Of a stretch of 64,000 nucleotides of DNA, positions 57,952-64,000 are shown in pieces. Position 1 is the stretch's first letter, and each line of letters begins with the position of its first letter. The DNA lies in NCBI RefSeq assembly GCF_009720525.1, contig NZ_CP043930.1:5716001-5780000 (forward strand), given 5' to 3'. Source of the stretch: Gimesia benthica (GTDB lineage Bacteria; Planctomycetota; Planctomycetia; Planctomycetales; Planctomycetaceae). The notes below the pieces were generated by a model that saw only the letters and a list, made by a program, of their open reading frames with translations, ran no database searches and had not been told where the DNA came from. Both the position numbers and the translations under genes were made by a program.

Positions 57952-58777
57952 CACTCTTGCCCTCCAGGTAGGCTGTGGCTGGTTTGTTGAGCTGATTATC
58001 GAACGTGAACCCAATCTGGCTGAACTGCTGCTGCATCAGTTCCAGGCCATTCTTGATGAAAATAATGTCCGCCATGTGGAACAACAGCCGGGCACCTTTG
58101 CTGAGCAGCAGCTGCGCGTGTTCGGTGTTAAAGGTTGGCATGCCCCAGTGTTTGCCCTGGTTTGCGGCGGCGGCAGCAATGGCGTCGATGGCCGCCTGGA
58201 GGCGTGGATGATCAAACTGTCCGGGGAAGCCTTCCAGGATCGAGAAGTCACCCGGCCCCAGCATCAGTGCATCAACCCCCGGGACCGCTGCAATGGCTTC
58301 CGCCTGATCGACCGCTGACTGTTCTTCCAGCTGAATGATGATAAATGTATTTTCGTTTGCCTGCTGAATGTACTCCCCGATCGGCATCGTGCAGTAGGGC
58401 ATGTCCGGATTGCCGCCGTCGAATCCCCGTTTTCCCAGAGGGGCAAACTTGGACCATTTCACCACTTCAGCGGCCTCTTCCGCGCTGCTGCAACGCGGAT
58501 ACATGATGCCCTGGGCACCCGCTTCCAGCATACGTCCCAGTCGCATGAACTCGCCGTTGGCCGGCCGGGCCAGAATGTCAGAACTTCCGATTCGGGCTGC
58601 CCGCATTAACTGGTTGGCGGTCTCCACACTGTAGGTGTGATGTTCCATGTCCATCCAGATGCCATCGAAGCCCATCAGGCTGGTCAGTTCGAAGACGCTG
58701 GGGTCTAACAGATGCAGCTGGGTAAAGAGGACCGGTTCATTCTGGTTGAGTTTCTGTTTGACGCGACTGATTCGCAT
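57929..58777 (-). CDS. HpcH/HpaI-family aldolase
   Basis: 282 residues. Family motifs: GFDGIWMDMEHHTYSVE (His and Glu near the start), DILARPANGEFMRLGR, MLEAGAQGIMYPRCSS with the metal region, IIIQLEEQSAVDQAEA, and LMLGPGDFSILEG. It cleaves 2-oxo-3-deoxy acids by a metal-dependent retro-aldol step. It is the first gene of a two-gene operon with the fusion enzyme, divergent from a GntR regulator. Together they suggest breakdown of a sugar acid or amino sugar acid. The C-terminal ~20 residues overlap the next gene. Confidence 0.9.
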   Translation of the reverse strand: MRISRVKQKLNQNEPVLFTQLHLLDPSVFELTSLMGFDGIWMDMEHHTYSVETANQLMRAARIGSSDILARPANGEFMRLGRMLEAGAQGIMYPRCSSAEEAAEVVKWSKFAPLGKRGFDGGNPDMPYCTMPIGEYIQQANENTFIIIQLEEQSAVDQAEAIAAVPGVDALMLGPGDFSILEGFPGQFDHPRLQAAIDAIAAAAANQGKHWGMPTFNTEHAQLLLSKGARLLFHMADIIFIKNGLELMQQQFSQIGFTFDNQLNKPATAYLEGKSDEQQASR

Positions 58778-58883
58778 TAAGGATTTCCTTTGTCAACGAT
58801 GGCACGCGGCGGTGGTGAGAAGCTGACGGTGTTAACAATCATAAAATATTGTAGGATAAAAAAAACTGCAAGGCTCATTAGAG

Positions 58884-58905
58884 GTGAGTCTAAAATGAGT
58901 CTAAA
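58884..58905. promoter_or_regulatory. Tandem direct repeat, possible operator
   Basis: TGAGTCTAAAA occurs twice back to back (58884-58894 and 58895-58905) in the region between the divergent aldolase and GntR genes. It is well placed for regulator binding. Confidence 0.4.
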
Positions 58906-58959
58906 ATAACATAAATCTATGTTTTACGGGGAGATAGGCAGATCTCCAGGCTGAGATAA

Positions 58960-58989
58960 TTGACATGCGGGTTTTAATTGTATGATAAT
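58960..58989 (+). promoter_or_regulatory. Promoter of the GntR gene
   Basis: TTGACA at 58960-58965, an 18-bp spacer and GATAAT at 58984-58989. A start near 58996 would coincide with the first ATG, implying a leaderless or near-leaderless mRNA. Confidence 0.5.
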
Positions 58990-58995
58990 ATCGTA

Positions 58996-59670
58996 ATGAA
59001 AACAGATTCTTCGCAAAATACGATGGCGACCCGACTGGCTGAGCAAATCCGTACGCGCATCGTTGAGGAGCAGCTGCCGGCAGGCCATGTGTTTATGACG
59101 GAAGGGCAACTGGCAGAAGAATATCAGGTTTCACGGACGATTGTCCGGGAGGCGGTCAGTCGTCTGCGGGCCCTGGGGATTCTGGATGGGAAGCAGCGCA
59201 AAGGGCTGGTCGTGAGGAGGCCGGACCTGGTTCAGCTGTTATCGGAAAGCCTGCCGCTGCTCACTGTCTCTTCGCATGAACGTGATGAACTGAAGTTGCT
59301 GCGGTATGTATTAGAAATCGGTGCGATCGAGCTGGCGGTCAAGAATGCGACGGAATCACAGATGGACCAGCTGGATGCGCTGGTGGCTGAGATGCAGTCC
59401 TGCCTGGAAGATCAGGAATGGGAGCGATCAGTCGAGCTGGATCTGGCGTTTCACTCCCTGGTGCTGGAGATGACCGGTTCCAAATATGTCGCCGGAATGC
59501 AGCAGATCCTCGCGGAATATTTTCACAGTCTGCCGGAAATTGACCGACTAGATTCAGGTAGATCAGCGCGGATCGTCTGGGAGCATGCAGAGCTGGCCAG
59601 TGCCATTCGCAGGCAGGATCGGGAGCATGCCAGGGTGCTGATTCGACAGCAGTTTGAGGATCTGATCTGA
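58996..59670 (+). CDS. GntR-family (FadR/FCD) transcriptional regulator
   Basis: 224 residues from the first ATG; no Shine-Dalgarno is visible and the promoter would place the RNA start about here. The winged HTH covers about 10-75 (EGQLAEEYQVSRTIVREAVS; RLRALGILDGKQRKGLVVRR). The FCD ligand domain follows (VLEIGAIELAVKNATESQMD; DLAFHSLVLEMTGSKYV; WEHAELASAIRRQDREHARV), with His residues that usually bind a metal for an organic acid ligand. It is divergent from the aldolase operon and probably regulates it. A TTG at 58978 or ATG at 59023 are alternative starts. Confidence 0.92.
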   Translation: MKTDSSQNTMATRLAEQIRTRIVEEQLPAGHVFMTEGQLAEEYQVSRTIVREAVSRLRALGILDGKQRKGLVVRRPDLVQLLSESLPLLTVSSHERDELKLLRYVLEIGAIELAVKNATESQMDQLDALVAEMQSCLEDQEWERSVELDLAFHSLVLEMTGSKYVAGMQQILAEYFHSLPEIDRLDSGRSARIVWEHAELASAIRRQDREHARVLIRQQFEDLI

Positions 59671-59970
59671 TTCTCAAAATATGCTGTGTATCAAATAAGA
59701 AGGGGGCCATGCCGTCACGTGCATGACCCCCGCCGTTCAGGGACTAGTGGGATAGTACGAACTCAAACTACCCTTGGATCCACAAAACATTTGCCTGCTG
59801 TCAGGTAATTGTTCTGCCCACTTGGAAACCTACTCGGGAAAACAATCATTTTTTAATTTTTTGTGAAAAGAACTGAGTGAGCACAGTGGGTAGGGGATTT
59901 ATTGCTCACGTGGACACAGGGATTTCCCTCGGTTCGTGTTCGTTGTAGCAAAGGGACTTGATGGGGGGCT
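59671..59970. other. Convergent intergenic region
   Basis: 300 bp between the GntR gene and the FecR-like gene. It holds the hairpin at 59702-59731 and otherwise AT-rich sequence with no ORF or RNA gene that I can support. Confidence 0.4.
59702..59731 (+). terminator. Hairpin after the GntR gene
   Basis: GGGGG-C-CATGC pairs with GCATG-A-CCCCC around an 8-nt loop, with one mismatch. There is no T tract after it. Confidence 0.4.
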
Positions 59971-61665
59971 CTATTCAGGCAGCTTGTTGGGGTCCTGGAA
60001 ATTCACGACGGACTCCCAGGAAGACCCGATTCGTAGTTCATCAAACCGGTATTTACTGGATTTGCCGGCATGAATACGAATATGGGGGTAGATGTTGGAA
60101 TCTTTGAAGGGCGTGGAGACGCAGGTCCAGATCAGCGGTTCCTGGTCGGGGATGGTTTCATCTTCATAAAAGACACGCAGGAAAATCTGGTCGGGGGCAT
60201 TCTCGCTGGCCACGATTTTCGCTACATAAAAGTAAGTCGTTTCCGGCAGAAGGGGAGGTGCTTTTTCCTGGGTCTGCCCTTTCAGTAGCAGGGTGGGGTA
60301 ATTCTGGGAATTCACCCCAAACATGATCTTGTCGCGTTGGCCGGTCAGTTTATCGATCTGATCGGACTGCAGCGAAATATTCCCGTAATGGAGTCCTGCC
60401 GCCGTTGGTTCTGCAGCCTGCTGGATAAAGAAGCTGAGGTAGTACAGAGCGTCTGTGTCGAGACGAATCGGTTTTTCCAGGGATCGCCAGGCGGTGTTGC
60501 CCCGTTCCAGTTCGATACTACCGGTTTGATCTTTGGATTTCTGATCAGGTTGAAGCGAAAGCTGTGGCAGGCTTTTTCCCGGAGCTTCGCTCAGTTTTTG
60601 CGCCCGACTGCGCCAGGGGGTTGTCCAGCCGAAACCGGAATTTCGCCAGTCAGAGAAGCGAGCCGGGTCGGCAATTTTCGGAGGGTGAAAACTGTCATAG
60701 GCCAGCAGTTCTTTGCGAACCGCGGTCAGGGCCTTGGGTTGGCCGGGAACTTCCCGTTTGAATCGCGTTGGTTCGAGGTTGATTTCCTTATTGGTTTCAG
60801 GTTCGATCAGGCGGGCATTTCCCTCATTGACGACCAGGGGAGCTGAAATCTGAGTCAGCTCAATTTCAGGCTGAACGCGAACCGCTCCCTGGAAAACATG
60901 CAGCTCGGTTCCCCCATCCTCAGCGACTTTGGCACCATACTCGGTGCCGATGTCATAGAAGCGAGCCTGCGGGGTCACCAGTTCAAACTCGGGAGAAGAT
61001 TCGTAACCGTGCAGCACCACCGATCCGTAGGCGATTTTCGCACAGGTCGCAGAATCGATGCTGATCGTCGTCGGGCCTTCCAGTACGAGCCTGACGCCGC
61101 TGTCAAAGCGGAATTCCGCGATGCCCTGCAGCAGGGTCAGATTCTTGGAGAGCAGTCTCTGGCCGGAAAAGCGGGGCGGATTATCATTTCCCCACTTGCA
61201 GTCAAAGGACCGTGAAAGCGTGGCGACGTAAGAATCGCTTAATGCCAGCGGAGGATCTTCACTGGCTTTATTATCAGGTTGTACGACCTGCTCTGGTTGA
61301 TTCCAGAAGAAGTGGCCGGTCATGATCCATTCTGTCAGCAGAAGGACTGAAACCGAAGCCGCTGCCACCAGGAGAAACGCGATGGCACGCCCGCCGCCAC
61401 GACTTGACCGTGAGGTAGAACGTTCTTGAGCCGGCTGAGGTGTCTTGATTCCCTGCAGGATCACTCTGTCAAGATCACGAAGTCGATCTGTACGGTTTCT
61501 AGCGATGCCGGAATTGACATCCAGCACGTCGAAATAGTAAGTCCGCGCCTGGGGATTCTCCCGCAAGGTCTTTTCGAAAGCGGCAAACTCGTCTGCAGAT
61601 AGCTCGTCTTCCAGAAACTGATTCAGGAGTTCGTCAAACTCCGGGGGGATTTCCTGCAGGCTCAT
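59971..61665 (-). CDS. FecR-like anti-sigma protein with LamG-like C-terminus
   Basis: 564 residues from the ATG that overlaps the sigma stop by 4 bp (ATGA), with GGAGG upstream. Residues ~1-70 resemble a cytoplasmic anti-sigma domain (FDELLNQFLEDELSADEFAAF), then one membrane helix (AIAFLLVAAASVSVLLLTEW). The periplasmic part has a FecR domain (LTLLQGIAEFRFDSGVRLVL; FYDIGTEYGAKVAEDGGTEL) and a C-terminal concanavalin/LamG-like domain ending FDELRIGSSWESV. It probably restrains the ECF sigma factor until an outside signal acts. The LamG part may be the sensor. Confidence 0.85.
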   Translation of the reverse strand: MSLQEIPPEFDELLNQFLEDELSADEFAAFEKTLRENPQARTYYFDVLDVNSGIARNRTDRLRDLDRVILQGIKTPQPAQERSTSRSSRGGGRAIAFLLVAAASVSVLLLTEWIMTGHFFWNQPEQVVQPDNKASEDPPLALSDSYVATLSRSFDCKWGNDNPPRFSGQRLLSKNLTLLQGIAEFRFDSGVRLVLEGPTTISIDSATCAKIAYGSVVLHGYESSPEFELVTPQARFYDIGTEYGAKVAEDGGTELHVFQGAVRVQPEIELTQISAPLVVNEGNARLIEPETNKEINLEPTRFKREVPGQPKALTAVRKELLAYDSFHPPKIADPARFSDWRNSGFGWTTPWRSRAQKLSEAPGKSLPQLSLQPDQKSKDQTGSIELERGNTAWRSLEKPIRLDTDALYYLSFFIQQAAEPTAAGLHYGNISLQSDQIDKLTGQRDKIMFGVNSQNYPTLLLKGQTQEKAPPLLPETTYFYVAKIVASENAPDQIFLRVFYEDETIPDQEPLIWTCVSTPFKDSNIYPHIRIHAGKSSKYRFDELRIGSSWESVVNFQDPNKLPE

Positions 61666-62210
61666 CTCAGGCTTCCCTCCTGTTTCAGTTTTCGTTTGAC
61701 GCATTGCGCCAACTCACGTCTGAGTGCGCTGAGACGGTTGTAGAGTGTCTGCACGGTCTTACCCGCTTTGCAGGCAAACTCCTTGATCGATTGTTTTTCC
61801 TGGGTGGAATGGATCAGCAGATCCTGGTCCGCCTGGCTCAAGCTGTAGAAACAGTCTTGCAGGAGCTCCAGCCTGAGATTGTAGTTGCTCAGATGTTGCA
61901 TTCGCTCCTGTGACATCGTTTCAATTAACTCCTGGCTGAAATAGTGCCGATCACGCTGGTTACTTCTCCGAAAGTTACAGACGGTGAAGTATACAATTCC
62001 ACAGGCCCAGGCAAAGAAGTCGCGATCCTGATCAAACTCGTCGAATTTATTCCACAGTGTCAGGCATACATGCTGGTATACGTCCTCGGCATCAGAATTG
62101 TGGGGTACAAGCGTACGAATATAACCGAATATTCGTAATCGCTCCTGCTCCAGCAATGATGTAAACTTCTCTCCGGAGTTTTGATCCGAAGATGAGGTCG
62201 TAATGGACAT
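61662..62210 (-). CDS. ECF-type RNA polymerase sigma factor
   Basis: 182 residues. Region 2 is visible as FGYIRTLVPHNSDAEDVYQH and WNKFDEFDQDRDFFAWACGI; region 4 as YSLSQADQDLLIHSTQEKQS followed by IKEFACKAGKTVQTLYNRLS. It belongs to the planctomycete/verrucomicrobial ECF group that pairs with FecR-like proteins. Its stop overlaps the start of that partner by 4 bp, so they are translationally coupled. Target genes are unknown; the two exported proteins that follow on the opposite strand are candidates only by position. Confidence 0.93.
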   Translation of the reverse strand: MSITTSSSDQNSGEKFTSLLEQERLRIFGYIRTLVPHNSDAEDVYQHVCLTLWNKFDEFDQDRDFFAWACGIVYFTVCNFRRSNQRDRHYFSQELIETMSQERMQHLSNYNLRLELLQDCFYSLSQADQDLLIHSTQEKQSIKEFACKAGKTVQTLYNRLSALRRELAQCVKRKLKQEGSLR

Positions 62211-62625
62211 ACCTAAGAGGCGCTCCGTTCAGTTGAGTCTGCAGTTCAGCCAGAAGATTAATATACTCGGAAAAATCTGGCATTAAAACAACTCTTGCAA
62301 ACTTCAGGTAAGAACGGAAAGCCTGACCTGACTCTGATTAAACTCTGCTTCCTGGAAGTAAGTAGTTCTCCCAGCAGGAAAATACCTCAGGTTGCTTATA
62401 GAGAGTTGTTCGATGAGCAGTGAGATCTAATGTCAAATTTTTGAAAAACATTTGTAATTCACCAGATTTGTGGTGAATTACAGTTTGAATCGTATTAAAT
62501 GTGAGCAGAGGAAGTCTGATCGTCGAGATCCACTTGTGGGGATCAAATCAGTCTTACAGATGTAATAGTCCATTGGAAGCAAAATTAAAGCGGGTTTTTC
62601 TGAAATATTGGAAAGAGCGTCATCG
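62211..62625. other. Divergent region with a 12-bp inverted repeat
   Basis: 415 bp between the sigma factor and the lipoprotein gene. Apart from the inverted repeat (next entry), no ORF, RNA gene or clear -35/-10 pair is seen. Confidence 0.4.
62453..62482. promoter_or_regulatory. Perfect 12-bp inverted repeat, operator or leader hairpin
   Basis: TGTAATTCACCA pairs with TGGTGAATTACA around a 6-bp centre, about 143 bp upstream of the lipoprotein start. It has no T tract, so a protein-binding site or leader hairpin is more likely than a terminator. Confidence 0.45.
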
Positions 62626-63240
62626 ATGAATCAAAGTGAACTGAAATCCGGGTTTTTATCGCGAGCAGGCCTGCTGTGTCTGCTTCTGTTCACCGTTGGC
62701 CTGGGATGTCAGGATCCGCAGGACATTGCCCGGAAGCAGGGAATGGCCGATGGAAATGAAGCCCAGGGGCAGGCACCCGCGGGAGGAGCTGAAGAGATGC
62801 CCGCCGCCGCAGAACAGGCGGCTCCCGAACCAGCAGTCCAACCGGCAGGCGGAGACCAGAAGAAGAGCATTCTGCAGAAGACGACTGCTGTCGTGGTGGA
62901 TGCGAAGAAAGCATTGGAGAATCCCGAGATTATTGTCGTCGACGGGAAGATCAAAGGCGTCGATCCTTTTTCTCAAGCCGGAAGTGCTTATGTCTCAATG
63001 TCGTCCCGCGTGAGTACTCTGGGAATGCAACAGGCGATTAAGGCCCACAAGGCTTTGAATGATCGATTCCCCTCTTACGACGAATACATGCAGATGATGA
63101 AAGAGAACCGGGTCGAGTTTGCGGCACTGCCCCCCTATAAAATGTACGGCTACGATGCTGAATCCGGGAACATCCTCGTCTTAGAGGATAAAAAGAAAAA
63201 AGCAGAGCTCTACAAGGAAGCGGGAATTCCGCTCGACTGA
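62626..63240 (+). CDS. Lipoprotein of unknown function
   Basis: 204 residues from the ATG (MNQSELKSGF). Lipobox VGLGC, Cys28. A low-complexity Ala/Pro/Gln/Glu section (about 40-80) is followed by a more ordered region (VVVDAKKALENPEIIVVDGK; QQAIKAHKALNDRFPSYDEY) and ends with a Lys-rich tail (VLEDKKKKAELYKEAGI). The family is not recognised. It is exported and anchored by lipid. A downstream small exported protein follows by 148 bp with a hairpin between, so they may form a unit. Confidence 0.7.
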   Translation: MNQSELKSGFLSRAGLLCLLLFTVGLGCQDPQDIARKQGMADGNEAQGQAPAGGAEEMPAAAEQAAPEPAVQPAGGDQKKSILQKTTAVVVDAKKALENPEIIVVDGKIKGVDPFSQAGSAYVSMSSRVSTLGMQQAIKAHKALNDRFPSYDEYMQMMKENRVEFAALPPYKMYGYDAESGNILVLEDKKKKAELYKEAGIPLD

Positions 63241-63330
63241 TCTCTGTTCGGCATGGGATCTGCGTCTTACCTCTTCTATCCCCCAATTGAAGAGTGAATG
63301 TTGATTTAGAGCAACATTCGTTTCAAAACA

Positions 63331-63366
63331 GAATCAGCGTGTTGATGTTTCGCAACATGCTGATTC
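63331..63366 (+). promoter_or_regulatory. Leader hairpin before the small exported protein
   Basis: GAATCAGCGTGTTG pairs with CAACATGCTGATTC (14 bp, one G-T), loop 8 nt. It ends 10 nt before the GAGG ribosome site, so it could stabilise the mRNA or limit translation. There is no T tract. Confidence 0.45.
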
Positions 63367-63388
63367 AGTGGAGAAAGAGGTAAGTCTC

Positions 63389-63733
63389 ATGAAACACACA
63401 GAATCAGTCAGCATCAGAAGACTGGCCGCGAAGTCAATCCTGTTGATTGTTGTCGCCAGTGGCGCTGCCGGATTCAGTCTGAATCCTCAACAGGTTCGTG
63501 CTGAAAGCTGGATGTATAATCGATCCTATTACAGCCACCAGCTGCCACCGGAAGTCGCTGCCCGTTATCCACGACCTCAGAGCCGCTCTGCCTATCGAGT
63601 GCCTGAACTGGCAACTACACCTGGGTTTGCACTACGGGGCGCACGTCGCTGGAACTATGTGCGACTTTACAGCGGGAACAGCTACGATACGACAATCTTT
63701 CGTAGTGATACCTTTAATGTTGTCCCCCCCTAA
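63389..63733 (+). CDS. Small secreted protein
   Basis: 114 residues from the ATG with GAGG 8 nt upstream. A signal peptide runs to about VRA|ES (KSILLIVVASGAAGFSLNPQ). The mature part is rich in Tyr, Arg, Ser and Pro (SWMYNRSYYSHQLPPEVAAR; RWNYVRLYSGNSYDTTIFRS), which suggests an extracytoplasmic structural or binding role. No family recognised. It is followed by a strong terminator. Confidence 0.7.
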   Translation: MKHTESVSIRRLAAKSILLIVVASGAAGFSLNPQQVRAESWMYNRSYYSHQLPPEVAARYPRPQSRSAYRVPELATTPGFALRGARRWNYVRLYSGNSYDTTIFRSDTFNVVPP

Positions 63734-63756
63734 GATTGGTTAATTCAACGAAAAAT

Positions 63757-63796
63757 AAGCGGCCTTCGATCGACGATCTGAGGCCGCTTTTTTTAT
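63757..63796. terminator. Intrinsic terminator, probably bidirectional
   Basis: AAGCGGCCT (63757-63765) pairs with AGGCCGCTT (63781-63789), then TTTTT; A-rich on the left side. It lies between two convergent genes. Confidence 0.85.
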
Positions 63797-63824
63797 GGGG
63801 AGGAGCATCAATAGACGAACAGAC

Positions 63825-64000
63825 TCAGCGCTGTTGCCTGTTCTTCTCGGCCAACGCTTCATAATAGCGCTTGACCTGATCCTCGTAGCGGGGAAGAAAT
63901 TTTTCCGTGTAGATATTTAAGAGCTGCTGCCGCATCGCGGGAGGCAAGTGTCCCCAGGCATCTTTGATATACGCGTTCCGGTCCGCGAGTTGACCTGAGG
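63825..64000 (-). CDS. C-terminus of a hypothetical protein, partial
   Basis: 58 visible C-terminal residues on the minus strand, open to the window edge and ending in a TGA at 63825-63827. The segment DAWGHLPPAMRQQLLNIYTE followed by FLPRYEDQVKRYYEALAE resembles the C-terminal tail of large planctomycete proteins of unknown role that end in a helical 'WGHLP' motif. It is helical and charged. The remainder lies outside the window, so the family cannot be named. Confidence 0.7.
   Translation of the reverse strand, partial: SGQLADRNAYIKDAWGHLPPAMRQQLLNIYTEKFLPRYEDQVKRYYEALAEKNRQQR

Overview
The window looks like chromosomal DNA of a planctomycete of the Planctomycetaceae type (a Gimesia-like organism is my inference). 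The evidence is three DUF1559 prepilin-like proteins whose C-termini carry the H-x-DG-type ending, a planctomycete-type ECF sigma / FecR pair, a BBP7-like outer membrane barrel, two Tat-exported sugar-metabolism proteins (an isomerase and a Gfo/Idh/MocA oxidoreductase), a tetrahydromethanopterin (H4MPT) C1-pathway gene pair, and many secreted or lipid-anchored proteins of unknown function. I see no rRNA, tRNA, CRISPR array, transposase or phage genes.

Layout. 1-1237: end of a propeller/LamG protein. 1338-5300 (-): an ABC exporter operon (ATPase, permease, membrane-anchored helical protein). 5734-6630 (-): a DUF58 protein. 7194-14852: a zinc-ribbon protein, a candidate small RNA, dnaG-rpoD, a coiled-coil zinc-ribbon protein and a prenyltransferase-like repeat protein. 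15616-20901: an intimin-like inverse-autotransporter/beta-helix protein followed by an outer-membrane barrel protein. 20902-32624: carbohydrate and secreted-protein genes (DUF6807, GntP permease, PL10-type pectate lyase, TIM-barrel isomerases, a metalloprotease-like lipoprotein, an oxidoreductase, a CARDB/DUF11-like lipoprotein). 33034-35129: two H4MPT-linked genes, the second frameshifted. 35496-39454: glmS, ispH and a double DUF3467 protein. 39451-40536 (-): a GT2-GtrA glycosyltransferase. 40984-44335: tadA/cpaF-tadB-tadC, with tadB frameshifted at its end. 44886-47140: a small protein, a TIM-barrel isomerase and deoC. 47166-52120 (-): three tandem modules, each a DUF1559 gene, a hairpin and a 55-residue lipoprotein gene. 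52708-55547: feoA-feoB and a Cys-rich Feo partner. 55615-59670: an amidohydrolase-aminotransferase fusion plus an HpcH/HpaI aldolase, divergent from a GntR regulator. 59971-62210 (-): ECF sigma and FecR/LamG anti-sigma-like protein. 62626-63733: two small exported proteins. The window ends inside a further minus-strand gene.

How the genes fit together. dnaG and rpoD form the classic macromolecular synthesis pair. The tad genes encode the motor and inner-membrane platform of a Tad-type pilus or secretion machine, but no Tad pilin or secretin gene is visible here. The DUF1559 proteins have type IV prepilin leaders, so they may use a prepilin peptidase encoded elsewhere. The Feo genes form a ferrous iron importer. 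The aldolase and fusion genes overlap and, with the divergent regulator, look like a small catabolic regulon.

The best candidate for an undescribed system is the triple DUF1559/mini-lipoprotein array. All three lipoproteins are exactly 55 residues with the lipobox Cys at position 21, and a strong inverted repeat always separates them from the upstream DUF1559 gene. Two genes (the H4MPT gene and tadB) are broken at G homopolymers in the same sense, one base short, which points to a sequence error or recent mutation rather than regulated frameshifting.
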